Below, one piece after another: positions 1 through 8,994 of a stretch of DNA of 64,000 nucleotides; position 1 is the stretch's first letter; each line of letters starts with the position of its first letter. Under the pieces are notes generated by a model, which saw nothing but the letters and a program-made list of their open reading frames with translations, did not search any database and had not been told where the DNA came from. The position numbers and the translations under genes were made by a program. Source of the DNA: Glaciecola sp964621345 (GTDB taxonomy: Bacteria > Pseudomonadota > Gammaproteobacteria > Enterobacterales > Alteromonadaceae); NCBI GenBank assembly GCA_964621345.1, contig CAZUON010000010.1:19128-83127 (forward strand), in the 5' to 3' direction.

Positions 1-542
1 GTGAAGTGGTGGTGTACCCTACCGATTCGGGCTATGCCATTGGCTGTCAGATGGAAAACAAAAAAGCGATGGAGCAAATTTGTCGGATTCGCGACATCAA
101 CAAAGACCATAACTTCACCTTGATGTGCCGGGATATGTCGGAGCTATCTTTGTATGCTAGAGTAGACAACGTGGCTTTTCGTCAAATAAAGAACAATACT
201 CCTGGCCCTTATACATTTATTTTAAAAGCCACTAAAGAAGTGCCTAAACGTTTGCAAAACCCCAAACGAAAAACCATTGGTATACGAGTACCCAACAATC
301 CTATTGCACTGGCGATTCTAGAAGAGTTAGAAGAGCCGCTGATGTCGACTACGCTGATTCTACCTGACGAGAGTATGGCCGAAACCGACCCTGAAGATAT
401 TCGCGATAAGCTCGAAAAACGCGTTGGCCTAATTATTCACGGTGGCTATTTAGGTGAGCAGCCTACAACGGTAGTGGATATGTCGGAAGGTGGCGCGACA
501 ATTATTCGCCATGGTAGCGGCGACCCCGCACCGTTCGAGTAG
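1..542 (+). CDS. yciO: L-threonylcarbamoyladenylate synthase-type protein (YciO/YrdC/Sua5 family), 5'-truncated
   Basis: The reading frame is open from base 3 to the stop at 540-542 and enters the window already inside the conserved N-terminal part (VVVYPTDSGYAIGC), so the true start lies upstream. The motif KRKTIGIRVPNNP and the later STTLILP match the Sua5/YciO/YrdC fold, which binds nucleotide and RNA. YrdC and Sua5 make threonylcarbamoyl-AMP for the t6A37 tRNA modification; the function of the YciO branch is less certain. The visible length (about 179 residues) is close to the ~206 of E. coli YciO, so only some 25 residues are missing. It sits upstream of scpA-scpB-rluB, the order common in gammaproteobacteria, which favours YciO over YrdC. 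Confidence 0.85.
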   Translation, partial: EVVVYPTDSGYAIGCQMENKKAMEQICRIRDINKDHNFTLMCRDMSELSLYARVDNVAFRQIKNNTPGPYTFILKATKEVPKRLQNPKRKTIGIRVPNNPIALAILEELEEPLMSTTLILPDESMAETDPEDIRDKLEKRVGLIIHGGYLGEQPTTVVDMSEGGATIIRHGSGDPAPFE

Positions 543-571
543 CTGAGACATTTATCAATGGCGAGCTGTAA

Positions 572-1429
572 TTGGCAAGAAGTGGGTGTTTGCCTGTGAA
601 TGATGACAGAGCCGAACTTAATTCACCCACGGTTCAACAGCCCCTCGCGCTGGCCTTTGTCAACGGCGAAGCGCTCATTGAAAAACCCGAAGACTTATAC
701 ATTCCCCCTGAAGCACTTGAAGTCATTCTTGAAACCTTTGAAGGACCACTTGATTTACTGCTTTATTTAATTCGTAAACAAAAATTCGATATTGTTGAAT
801 TGCCGGTCTTGCAAGTTACCCAGCAATACATGAAATACGTAGAAACCATGACCGATGTAAAATTAGAGTTGGCAGGTGAGTATTTAGTGATGGCTGCGAT
901 GCTTGCAGAAATTAAATCGCGTTTGTTATTACCTAAGGTAGTAGGTGATGAAGAGGAAGAAGAAGATCCGCGGGCGGAGTTAATTCGTCGCCTCAAAGAA
1001 TACGAATTAATCAAAAATGCCGCTCAAGCACTAGACAGTGCGCCACGTATGCAGCGAGATATGTTTGCAGCGCGAGCCGATACTAGTGACAACGTGCAAG
1101 CAATCAAGTTTTTACCTCAGGTGCAGCTGCAAGAGCTAGCCTTCGCTTTTAGTGATGCTATGCGGCGCGCAAATGCATTTGAACACCACCACATTGCAAA
1201 AGAAACACTGTCGACCCGCGAGCGTATGAGCAAGTTAATGACACAGCTAAAGCAACACGACTACATGGGCTTAGAGCTCCTGCTAAATTCAGATGAGGGC
1301 AAAGCTGGTGTGGTTGTGACCTTTATTTCTATTCTCGAATTGGTAAAAGAGGGCTTAGTAATGTTGCAACAGGCAAACCCTTACAGCAATATCCATGTTA
1401 AACTTGTGGGCGACGAGTTAGAGAGCTGA
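572..1429 (+). CDS. scpA: segregation and condensation protein A (ScpA kleisin)
   Basis: ScpA is the kleisin subunit that bridges SMC heads and works with ScpB in chromosome condensation and segregation. The kleisin N-terminus is clear at about residues 50-90 (LETFEGPLDLLLYLIRKQKF, then DIVELPVLQVTQQY), and an acidic linker EEEEEDP lies near residue 127. The C-terminal winged helix would be around 215-280. The upstream start is a TTG at 572; an in-frame GTG at 596 gives a protein eight residues shorter and is equally plausible because neither has a strong ribosome binding site. The gene is followed after 8 nt by scpB, so the two are probably co-transcribed. Confidence 0.93.
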   Translation: MARSGCLPVNDDRAELNSPTVQQPLALAFVNGEALIEKPEDLYIPPEALEVILETFEGPLDLLLYLIRKQKFDIVELPVLQVTQQYMKYVETMTDVKLELAGEYLVMAAMLAEIKSRLLLPKVVGDEEEEEDPRAELIRRLKEYELIKNAAQALDSAPRMQRDMFAARADTSDNVQAIKFLPQVQLQELAFAFSDAMRRANAFEHHHIAKETLSTRERMSKLMTQLKQHDYMGLELLLNSDEGKAGVVVTFISILELVKEGLVMLQQANPYSNIHVKLVGDELES

Positions 1430-1437
1430 GCGCTTAA

Positions 1438-2052
1438 ATGAGCAAAATTAAAGACACTCAATTAAAACAGCTAGTTGAAGCGGCAATATTTGTGGCTGAC
1501 GCACCTCTCTCGGTGGAGAAAATGCGAGCCACTATTCTCAGTGAGCTTACAGTGTCTACCAAACAGTTGAATAAAATCTTAAACGAACTCACCCTCGATT
1601 ATGCACCAAGAGGGATAAGGTTGATCAAAGTAGCATCAGGTTATCGGTTTCAGTCTGATTCTGGTTTAGGGCAAATTTTAAGTCGTTTATGGCAAGAAAC
1701 CGTGCCCAAATATTCACGAGCGATGCTCGAAACATTATCGTTAATAGCGTATAAACAGCCTATTACTCGAGGCGAGATTGAAGAAATAAGAGGGGTGGCA
1801 GTGAGCAGTCAAATCATTAAGTCGCTCACTGAACGCAAATGGATAAAAGTGATTGGGCACAAAGAGGTACCCGGTCGCCCCGCATTGTTTGCAACAACCA
1901 ATACATTTTTAGACTACTTTGCATTGTCATCCCTTTCGGAATTACCCTCTGCAGATTTGTTTGATGAATCATTATTAGCTGCGCAAGCAGCAACGCTTAG
2001 CCCGTCTGTAGCAGGTGAGGACGACAGCGACAACTCAGGAACCTTGCACTAA
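1438..2052 (+). CDS. scpB: segregation and condensation protein B (ScpB)
   Basis: ScpB is the winged-helix (kite) partner that dimerises and binds the ScpA linker in the SMC-ScpAB complex. Two winged-helix domains are visible: residues ~6-80 (LKQLVEAAIFVADAPLSVEK) and ~85-165, including SRAMLETLSLIAYKQPITRG, EIEEIRGVAV and GHKEVPGRPALFATT. These last blocks are the family signature. The tail after ~165 is acidic and serine-rich and looks disordered. The gene starts with ATG 8 nt after scpA and its stop lies one base before the rluB start at 2054, consistent with one transcript. Confidence 0.94.
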   Translation: MSKIKDTQLKQLVEAAIFVADAPLSVEKMRATILSELTVSTKQLNKILNELTLDYAPRGIRLIKVASGYRFQSDSGLGQILSRLWQETVPKYSRAMLETLSLIAYKQPITRGEIEEIRGVAVSSQIIKSLTERKWIKVIGHKEVPGRPALFATTNTFLDYFALSSLSELPSADLFDESLLAAQAATLSPSVAGEDDSDNSGTLH

Positions 2053-2053
2053 C

Positions 2054-2926
2054 ATGAGTGAAAAATTACAAAAAGTCTTGGCCAACAATGGTATTGGCTC
2101 GCGACGCGAAATGGAAAAGTGGATAGAACAGGGGCGCGTGTCGGTAAACGGCAATGTTGCGACCTTGGGCGATCGCGTAGAGCTAACAGATCAGCTAAGA
2201 GTAGACGGCAACCCTGTATCGCGCAGTAAAGAAAAATCGCCTTGCCGGGTACTGATGTACAACAAACCTGAAGGCGAGATGTGCTCTCGTAACGACCCTG
2301 AAGGGCGAGCAACGGTGTTTGACCGTTTACCGGTGATTGTAGGCGAGCGTTGGATTGCAGTAGGACGTTTAGATATTAATACCAGTGGTTTATTACTGTT
2401 TACTAACGATGGTGAACTGGCGAATCGACTGATGCATCCTTCCCATGAGGTCGAACGTGAATATGCGGTGCGTATTTTTGGTGAGGTCACCCCCGCCATG
2501 CTCAGAACTTTATGTAAAGGCGTGGAGCTAGACGATGGCACAGCAAAATTCAATCATATTCACGTCCGTCCTACTGATGATGAATCAATGAACCAGTGGT
2601 TCAATGTGACCTTGTCGGAAGGTCGAAACCGTGAAGTAAGGCGCTTGTGGGAATCCCAGGGTGTACAGGTAAGCCGGCTGATGCGCGTACGCTACGGTAA
2701 CCTCGAGATGTTCAAACGTTTGCCTCAAGGCGCATGGATTGAATTGGATTTAGATAACGTGAATTCCATTCGTAACATGGTACAACTACCAAACGAGACT
2801 GAAACCAAAGTGCATACTATTGATAAGCTCGATCATACAAAGCTCAGTCGTATGCGCCGCTCAGTACGTAAACATAAAACGAATAAAGTGGCGTCTCATC
2901 GTCAGCGCGTTAAGCCTAAAAAATAA
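2054..2926 (+). CDS. rluB: 23S rRNA pseudouridine(2605) synthase RluB
   Basis: RluB converts U2605 of 23S rRNA to pseudouridine. It has an N-terminal S4 RNA-binding domain (residues ~3-60, EKLQKVLANNGIGSRREMEK) and a catalytic core with GRLDINTSGLLLFTNDGEL, in which Asp107 is the expected nucleophile. The basic C-terminal tail (from ~255) is rich in Lys and Arg, as in many RluB proteins. The ATG at 2054, immediately after the scpB stop, is preferred over an upstream GTG-type extension from 2015, which would add 13 unconserved residues inside scpB. Pairing with scpAB is common in proteobacteria. Confidence 0.94.
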   Translation: MSEKLQKVLANNGIGSRREMEKWIEQGRVSVNGNVATLGDRVELTDQLRVDGNPVSRSKEKSPCRVLMYNKPEGEMCSRNDPEGRATVFDRLPVIVGERWIAVGRLDINTSGLLLFTNDGELANRLMHPSHEVEREYAVRIFGEVTPAMLRTLCKGVELDDGTAKFNHIHVRPTDDESMNQWFNVTLSEGRNREVRRLWESQGVQVSRLMRVRYGNLEMFKRLPQGAWIELDLDNVNSIRNMVQLPNETETKVHTIDKLDHTKLSRMRRSVRKHKTNKVASHRQRVKPKK

Positions 2927-2938
2927 GATAAATACATT

Positions 2939-3727
2939 ATGCGAATAGCTTTAGGCATCGAATATCAGGGTGCTGCATACAGAGGTTGGCAACGCCAATC
3001 GAGTGCGCCTACCGTGGAGATGCACATTGAACAGTGCTTAGAAAAAATTGTTCGTCATGAGGTTAAAACTACCTGCGCCGGTAGAACAGATGCGCAGGTC
3101 AGTGCCACCGGCCAAGTGGTGCATTTTGATACCGAGGTAGAGCGCCCTATGAAGGCATATCACCGTGGTATGAATACCTTACTCCCTCACGATATTGCCA
3201 TCACTTGGGTTAAACCTGTTGCCGATGATTTTCATGCACGTTTTAGTGCGGTGGCTCGTCGTTATCGCTATGTGATTTTTAATGATGCTCTGCGTCCAGG
3301 TATATTTCATTCGGGTTTAACACATTGTTATAATTCACTTGATGCACAGCGAATGCATGAGGCAGCGCAATGCTTGGTTGGCAAACACGATTTTACGACC
3401 TTTAGAGCGTCGTTGTGCCAGTCAAAATCGCCGGTGAGAACCGTTGAGCATATCAGCGTGACGCGCCAAGGCCGTTTTATTATTGTTGATATCAAGGCGA
3501 ATGCCTTTTTACACCACATGGTTCGAAATTTGGTCGGCTCGTTAATGTTAATTGGTGAAGGGCTACAACCTCTTGATTGGATACAGCATCTGCTTGATGT
3601 TAAAGACCGCACAAAAGCTGCGGCAACCGCCAAACCCAATGGTCTGTATTTGGTTAAAGTGTTCTATCCGGATAGCTTTGAATTACCACAAGTTCCGCTG
3701 GGGCCCCTATTTCTTGAAGATAACTAG
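2939..3727 (+). CDS. truA: tRNA pseudouridine(38-40) synthase TruA
   Basis: TruA modifies U38, U39 and U40 in the anticodon stem-loop of many tRNAs. The start reads MRIALGIEYQGAAYRGWQRQ, the usual TruA N-terminus, and the catalytic Asp is residue 51 in CAGRTDAQVSATGQ. A second conserved block, FHARFSAVARRYRYVI, follows at ~93-108, and the C-terminal half carries FLHHMVRNLVGSL. Its length of 262 residues is normal for the family. It begins 12 nt after rluB and is followed by a 138-nt gap before accD, the truA-accD-folC order being standard in gammaproteobacteria. Confidence 0.95.
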   Translation: MRIALGIEYQGAAYRGWQRQSSAPTVEMHIEQCLEKIVRHEVKTTCAGRTDAQVSATGQVVHFDTEVERPMKAYHRGMNTLLPHDIAITWVKPVADDFHARFSAVARRYRYVIFNDALRPGIFHSGLTHCYNSLDAQRMHEAAQCLVGKHDFTTFRASLCQSKSPVRTVEHISVTRQGRFIIVDIKANAFLHHMVRNLVGSLMLIGEGLQPLDWIQHLLDVKDRTKAAATAKPNGLYLVKVFYPDSFELPQVPLGPLFLEDN

Positions 3728-3865
3728 TATATTCACAAGTTGGCGCCACTCATCTGAGTTGTCGCTGATTCAACGTTTTTAGTTTTTCCCGCGGCGCGAA
3801 TATGGTTTAATGGCCGGAATTTACTGCGATTAATCGCAAAATATAAGAATAACAGGACTGATTTA

Positions 3866-4753
3866 ATGAGCTGGATTGAAAAGATACTGCCTAAAACGCA
3901 ATCTTCCATCAAAAGTAATGTGCCAGAAGGAATCTGGACTAAATGTAGCTCTTGTAATTCCGTGCTTTATAAAACGGAATTAGAAAAGCTTCTTGAAGTA
4001 TGCCCAAAATGCGATCATCACATGCGTATCACGGCAAGAGCACGAATCAACTCAATTTTAGACAGTGCAGACCGAGATGAAATTGGCGCTCAATTTGAGC
4101 CTCAAGACGTGCTTAAATTCAAAGATTCAAAGAAATACAAAGACCGTTTGAGCGCCGCGCAAAAAGCGACAAATGAAAAAGACGCTTTAGTTGTTATGAA
4201 AGGCAAAATGAACGGTATGCCGGTAGTAGTAGCCGCTTTCGAATTTGCATTTTTAGGCGGTTCAATGGCCTCTGTAGTTGGCGCCCGTTTTGTCGCTGCG
4301 GTCAATGCCTGTTTAGAAAATAACACGCCGCTTATTTGTTTCTCGACCAGTGGTGGCGCGCGTATGCAAGAAGCTTTGCTATCGCTGATGCAAATGGCGA
4401 AAACGAGTGCGGCGCTTGCCAAGCTAAGTGAAAAAGGCTTGCCATACATTTCAGTGCTTACTGACCCTACCATGGGTGGTGTGTCAGCAAGTTTAGCCAT
4501 GTTAGGTGATATTAATATTGCTGAGCCAAAGGCTTTAATTGGTTTTGCAGGCCCTCGAGTAATTGAACAAACTGTTCGTGAAAAGTTACCTGAAGGTTTT
4601 CAGCGCAGTGAGTTTTTGCTAGAAAAGGGTGCCATCGACATGATTGTTGATAGACGCGAAATGCGCGATACGCTTTATCGTTTGTTAAGCAAAATGCATC
4701 AGAGTAAAAATCAGGGCAGTGAGCCTAACTCCGACCAGTTAAAAATAGAGTAA
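3866..4753 (+). CDS. accD: acetyl-CoA carboxylase carboxyltransferase subunit beta
   Basis: AccD with AccA forms the carboxyltransferase that moves CO2 from biotin-BCCP to acetyl-CoA, giving malonyl-CoA for fatty acid synthesis. The N-terminal zinc ribbon is intact: Cys27 and Cys30 (CSSC), then Cys46 and Cys49 (CPKC). The crotonase-like core has FSTSGGARMQEALLSLMQMA and LTDPTMGGVSASLAMLGD, which form the oxyanion-hole region. The family length (~295) is matched. The gene starts with ATG 138 nt after truA, leaving room for its own promoter, and folC follows 34 nt downstream. Confidence 0.96.
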   Translation: MSWIEKILPKTQSSIKSNVPEGIWTKCSSCNSVLYKTELEKLLEVCPKCDHHMRITARARINSILDSADRDEIGAQFEPQDVLKFKDSKKYKDRLSAAQKATNEKDALVVMKGKMNGMPVVVAAFEFAFLGGSMASVVGARFVAAVNACLENNTPLICFSTSGGARMQEALLSLMQMAKTSAALAKLSEKGLPYISVLTDPTMGGVSASLAMLGDINIAEPKALIGFAGPRVIEQTVREKLPEGFQRSEFLLEKGAIDMIVDRREMRDTLYRLLSKMHQSKNQGSEPNSDQLKIE

Positions 4754-4787
4754 TTATACTTCTCTAACCTTTGGTGTAGTAAACAGT

Positions 4788-6107
4788 ATGAAATCTCTGG
4801 CGCAATGGCTTGCTCAAATAGAGGCCGGTCACCCCACTGAAATAGACATGGGCTTATCTCGTTGTGAGGAGGTAGCTCGTGCACTGAACATCAAATTTTC
4901 TGAGGCAATTGTCATAACGGTTGCTGGTACCAATGGCAAGGGCACTACTTGTCGTTTGATTGAACAAGCATGTATTGACGCAGGCTTTTCCGTAGGGGTT
5001 TATAGCTCTCCCCATTTGCTTAATTTTAACGAACGTATCCGTATTAATGGCGCAGACGCCGAAGATTTTGAAATATGCTCTGCCTTTGAAGCAATTACCC
5101 TCGCAAAACAAAACACCAGTCTAACGTATTTTGAATATGCTACCTTAGCTGCAATGCATTTGTTTAACGCTAAAAAGCTTAATATAGTCATATTAGAAGT
5201 CGGCTTAGGCGGACGACTCGACGCCACCAATATTGTTGATGCCGATATCAATATTCTGACCACGATTGCCCTTGATCACCAAGATTATTTAGGCGATACC
5301 ATCGGCGATATTGCGCGAGAAAAAGCGGGTATCGTAAAAGCAAATAAATCAACTGTGATAGGCTTTGAGCAGCGTTATGCTAAAGCAGAACAATGGATAT
5401 CTTCGCAAAATAACAGCGTTCTCAGGCGAGGTCAGGACTTTAGCCACAATCGGTCAAACGAAGGCCACAACGCTTCAATTAGCTACCTTGGTCAGCAATA
5501 TCAATACCACTGGCAAGCTTCTGACATCCCGGCGCAAAACGTGATCACGGCTATTGCAGGCTTATGGTTTTTGGCAACTGAGGCGCAACGTCACAGTGGA
5601 TTGAGCGCTCATGGCCATACCTTAAATAGGCTATTGGCAAATGAGTCTGAATTTAAGAGAATTATCGACACCACCTCTTTAAGCGGTCGCGCTCAGCTGG
5701 TTTGTCAACAGCCGATTATTATGCTCGATGTCGCTCATAACGAGGCCTCTGCTGATTATTTAGTTGAAAAAATACAAGGGTTTAACTTTACGCATTGCCA
5801 CGTTGTTGTAGGGATGCTCAAAGATAAAAATATCGAAGATACCCTACGTAGTTTGAGTACAATAGAGGCGACTTGGTATTGTGCGACCTTGGCGGGAAAA
5901 CGAGGAGAGGTGTCTGAGCGACTGCTCTGTGCTCTACCGGAGAAAAACGAATCTGGCACTGCGTTGGAGGCACATGCTTATCGTAGTGTTGAGACTGCAA
6001 TATCTAGCGCTATTAAACGTGCATCAAATACTGATATGATAGTAATCGTAGGGTCATTTGTGACTGTCGCTACGGCTATGCAATACCTTAAACAGCATCC
6101 ACTTTAA
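4788..6107 (+). CDS. folC: bifunctional folylpolyglutamate / dihydrofolate synthase
   Basis: FolC adds glutamate to dihydropteroate and polyglutamylates folates in an ATP-dependent Mur-ligase-type reaction. The P-loop is VAGTNGKGTTCR at residues ~45-56, followed by GVYSSPHLLNFNERIRING, the folate-binding signature. LEVGLGGRLDATNIV and ALDHQDYLGDTIGDIAREKA are the conserved ATPase-core blocks, and DVAHNEAS marks the C-terminal Rossmann domain. It sits between accD and the DedD-like gene, 34 nt and 16 nt apart, suggesting an operon. Confidence 0.95.
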   Translation: MKSLAQWLAQIEAGHPTEIDMGLSRCEEVARALNIKFSEAIVITVAGTNGKGTTCRLIEQACIDAGFSVGVYSSPHLLNFNERIRINGADAEDFEICSAFEAITLAKQNTSLTYFEYATLAAMHLFNAKKLNIVILEVGLGGRLDATNIVDADINILTTIALDHQDYLGDTIGDIAREKAGIVKANKSTVIGFEQRYAKAEQWISSQNNSVLRRGQDFSHNRSNEGHNASISYLGQQYQYHWQASDIPAQNVITAIAGLWFLATEAQRHSGLSAHGHTLNRLLANESEFKRIIDTTSLSGRAQLVCQQPIIMLDVAHNEASADYLVEKIQGFNFTHCHVVVGMLKDKNIEDTLRSLSTIEATWYCATLAGKRGEVSERLLCALPEKNESGTALEAHAYRSVETAISSAIKRASNTDMIVIVGSFVTVATAMQYLKQHPL

Positions 6108-6123
6108 ACATGGTTTAATAAAT

Positions 6124-6765
6124 ATGAACTCGGCTTTAAAAAACAGATTAGTTGGTACCATTATCGTCGTTGCTTTAGTGGTGATTGTATTGCCGGAAAT
6201 ACTCGATGGTGAGAAAAGCGAAAGCAGCCTCGATTTTGTTGATATTCCTCCAGCACCTTCTGCCATTGTGGTGGAGCCAGCGGATGAGTTCCCCCAACAA
6301 ACGTTAGATGAACAAGCCTTAAGGCCTGCTGAGGTAGTAAACGAAGTTGCCTTAGACGAACCAGAGTCTAACAACGACACAAATGCATCTTCGTCTGATA
6401 TGGCTCAGGTTATTACAAACACGGTATCAGCGTCACCAGCTGAACCTGTTTTGGGTGCATCCACAGAGCCTCAAGCTCAAGTGGCTGAAGAAAAAGAAGT
6501 GGAAATAGAAGTCAAAGACTCTGGCTGGGTGGTGCAGCTTGGTAGTTTTAGATACGAGAAAAACGTTAACGAACTTATCGCAAAACTTAAGCAAGCGGGT
6601 TATCGAGCCTACACGCGCCCGGTAAATACAAGCAGCGGTGTGCTTAATAAGGTATTTGTGGGGCCCGAGTTAGAACGAGACAAGCTAGAGCAGGCTCTTC
6701 CTCATTTACAAGAGGTGACGCAACTCAAAGGAAAAATAACTGCATTTGAGGTTAGCGCTCAATAA
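6124..6765 (+). CDS. dedD: DedD-like SPOR-domain inner-membrane protein
   Basis: The protein has a short cytoplasmic N-terminus, one transmembrane segment (about residues 9-26, GTIIVVALVVIVLPEI), a long acidic, Ala/Glu/Pro-rich periplasmic linker, and a C-terminal SPOR domain from about residue 135 (SGWVVQLGSFRYEKNVNEL). SPOR domains bind denuded septal peptidoglycan, and DedD of E. coli contributes to cell division. Its position between folC and cvpA is that of E. coli dedD. Linker sequence is not conserved, so the name rests on architecture and context. Confidence 0.88.
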   Translation: MNSALKNRLVGTIIVVALVVIVLPEILDGEKSESSLDFVDIPPAPSAIVVEPADEFPQQTLDEQALRPAEVVNEVALDEPESNNDTNASSSDMAQVITNTVSASPAEPVLGASTEPQAQVAEEKEVEIEVKDSGWVVQLGSFRYEKNVNELIAKLKQAGYRAYTRPVNTSSGVLNKVFVGPELERDKLEQALPHLQEVTQLKGKITAFEVSAQ

Positions 6766-6833
6766 GTTAATTTGCTAAACTGCGCGCCAATTCGAGTACA
6801 ACGCTCACATATTCATTGGAGCTACTTTCGCAC

Positions 6834-7325
6834 ATGAACTGGTTTGACTTTACCATCCTAGGTATCATCGTATTTTCTGCGGTCATCAGCGTTGTGAGAG
6901 GCTTTGTTAAAGAAGCTATTTCTTTGGTCGTATGGTTAACGGCCTTTTTTGTCGCCAGTCAGTTTTATCTCAATTTAGCCCAATACCTTACTCGAATCGA
7001 CGACACCATGTTACGCAACGGCGTCGCCATTACTATTTTATTCATTGGTACTTTAGTTGCCGGAGCACTCATCAACTATGTGGTTTCGCAGCTCGTCAAA
7101 GCAACGGGCTTGTCGGGTACCGATAGGGTGTTAGGCGCAGTTTTCGGCGCGCTCAGGGGTGTGCTAGTGGTCAGTGCTGCTTTATTCTTTTTAGATACTT
7201 TTACGCCAGCATCGTCTTCAACATGGTGGGCGCAATCGCTATTAGTTCCAGAATTTACATTTATTATCGAATGGTTTTTTGAATATTTAAAAGAAAGTTC
7301 AAGCTTTCTTTCAGACGCTATATAA
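6834..7325 (+). CDS. cvpA: CvpA family inner-membrane protein
   Basis: The protein starts MNWFDFTILGIIVFSAVIS and has about four hydrophobic segments (roughly residues 5-22, 27-45, 60-83 and 100-122), the CvpA (colicin V production) family pattern. The conserved SVVRGFVKEA loop follows the first segment and GTDRVLGAVFGALRG precedes the last. The ATG at 6834 is chosen over a TTG at 6816: the encoded protein then begins exactly where family members begin. CvpA is needed for colicin V export in E. coli and its molecular function is unclear. It lies 13 nt before purF, as usual. Confidence 0.92.
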   Translation: MNWFDFTILGIIVFSAVISVVRGFVKEAISLVVWLTAFFVASQFYLNLAQYLTRIDDTMLRNGVAITILFIGTLVAGALINYVVSQLVKATGLSGTDRVLGAVFGALRGVLVVSAALFFLDTFTPASSSTWWAQSLLVPEFTFIIEWFFEYLKESSSFLSDAI

Positions 7326-7338
7326 GGGTGTTAAAAGT

Positions 7339-8856
7339 ATGTGTGGTATTGTCGGCATAGTAGGCCAAGAACCTGTTAATCAATCTATATACGATGCGTT
7401 AATGGTATTGCAGCATCGTGGGCAGGATGCCGCTGGGATCATGACCATTGAAAATAATATGTTTAATTTGCGCAAAGACAACGGCTTGGTGCGAGACGTA
7501 TTTCATACCCGTCATATGAAGCGCTTAACGGGTAATGTAGGCATCGGTCATTGCCGCTATCCTACCGCAGGCAGCTCAAGCTCAGCTGAAGCTCAGCCTT
7601 TTTACGTGAATTCCCCCTTCGGAATTGCCTTTGCCCACAATGGTAATCTTACCAACTCTCATCAGCTGCAAGACGAAGTATTTAAGATTGCTCGTCGTCA
7701 TATTAATACGACCTCTGACTCAGAGCTTCTACTGAATATTCTTGCTCACGCATTACAACAAGCTGCTGGCTTAACCATTCAGCCTGAAGAAATTTTTGTT
7801 GCCGTTGAAAAGGTTCACAAGAAGATAAAAGGTGCCTATGCGGTTGTTGCGGCCATAATAGGGCAGGGAATGCTTGCATTCAGAGACCCAAACGGTATTC
7901 GCCCATTAGTACTAGGAAAGCGTGTAACTGAGCGAGGAGATGAGTACATGGTCGCCTCCGAAAGCGTTGCCCTTGATGCTGTAGGCTTCAGTTTTATTCG
8001 CGATGTCGCGCCTGGTGAAGCAATTTATGTTACCGAAAGTGGCGAATTGTTTACCAAGCAATGCGCTGAAAACCCAACATGTAACCCATGTATATTTGAG
8101 TTTGTATATTTTGCTCGCCCTGACAGCTTTATTGATGGCGTATCGGTATATGCTTCGCGCGTAAATATGGGCAAAAAATTAGGTGAAAAAATAAAAAGAG
8201 AGTGGGATGACCTCGATATCGATGTAGTAATTCCTATCCCTGAAACCTCGATGGACGTTGCCTTACAAATTGCGAATACTTTGAATCTTCCGTATCGACA
8301 AGGCTTTGTGAAAAATCGCTACATTGGCCGTACCTTTATCATGCCTGGCCAGAAGATGCGTAGAAAGTCGGTACGTCGGAAACTCAATGCGATTTCATCT
8401 GAGTTCAAAGGCAAAAATGTTTTGTTGGTAGACGACAGTATTGTACGCGGAACAACGTCAGAACAAATCATCGAGATGGCTCGTGAATCTGGTGCCAACA
8501 AGGTGTATTTTGCCTCAGCAGCGCCTGAAATTCGTTTCCCGAATGTGTACGGTATAGATATGCCATCGGCAAATGAGCTGATTGCGTATGGCAGAGAAAT
8601 CGAACAGATTTGTGAGTGCATTAAAGCCGATGGGTTAATATTCCAAGATATTCATGACTTGGTAGACGCCGTATCGGAGGAAAATCCAATAATTACACGG
8701 TTTGAAACCTCCGTGTTTGATGGTAATTACGTTACTGGCGATGTTGACCAAGATTATTTAGAGCGCATTGACCACGCTCGCAGTGAGTCGTCAAAAGCAC
8801 CGCTTAGAATACAAGCTGAGCTTAGTAATCTTGAAATGCATAACATGGAAAGTTAA
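7339..8856 (+). CDS. purF: amidophosphoribosyltransferase PurF
   Basis: PurF catalyses the first committed step of purine synthesis, making 5-phosphoribosylamine from PRPP and glutamine. The Ntn glutaminase domain begins MCGIVGIVGQ, with Cys2 becoming the N-terminal nucleophile after Met removal, and contains GHCRYPTAGSSSSAEAQPF and AHNGNLTN. The phosphoribosyltransferase domain carries the PRPP loop NVLLVDDSIVRGTTS at about residues 361-375. Its 505 residues match the ~505 of E. coli PurF. It is the last gene of the truA-to-purF run and is followed by a strong terminator. No PurR operator is obvious in the 13 nt before it. Confidence 0.97.
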   Translation: MCGIVGIVGQEPVNQSIYDALMVLQHRGQDAAGIMTIENNMFNLRKDNGLVRDVFHTRHMKRLTGNVGIGHCRYPTAGSSSSAEAQPFYVNSPFGIAFAHNGNLTNSHQLQDEVFKIARRHINTTSDSELLLNILAHALQQAAGLTIQPEEIFVAVEKVHKKIKGAYAVVAAIIGQGMLAFRDPNGIRPLVLGKRVTERGDEYMVASESVALDAVGFSFIRDVAPGEAIYVTESGELFTKQCAENPTCNPCIFEFVYFARPDSFIDGVSVYASRVNMGKKLGEKIKREWDDLDIDVVIPIPETSMDVALQIANTLNLPYRQGFVKNRYIGRTFIMPGQKMRRKSVRRKLNAISSEFKGKNVLLVDDSIVRGTTSEQIIEMARESGANKVYFASAAPEIRFPNVYGIDMPSANELIAYGREIEQICECIKADGLIFQDIHDLVDAVSEENPIITRFETSVFDGNYVTGDVDQDYLERIDHARSESSKAPLRIQAELSNLEMHNMES

Positions 8857-8905
8857 CAGCTACCTTTATTAAAAAGAGTAACATCATAAGTTTAAAACAA
8901 AAAAA

Positions 8906-8932
8906 GGGGCATCTAAGATGCCCCTTTTTTAT
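8906..8932. terminator. rho-independent terminator between purF and the convergent Yip1-type gene
   Basis: A perfect 8-bp stem (ggggcatc at 8906-8913 with gatgcccc at 8917-8924) and a 3-nt loop is followed by a run of six T and preceded by a run of A. It can therefore stop transcription in both directions, for purF on the plus strand and for the convergent gene ending at 8995. Confidence 0.9.
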
Positions 8933-8994
8933 ATTGTGCTGCTGACTTTGGTAAGCAAAGCTCTTGTTGTTGTCGTTAAGTGTGTTGGTATTTT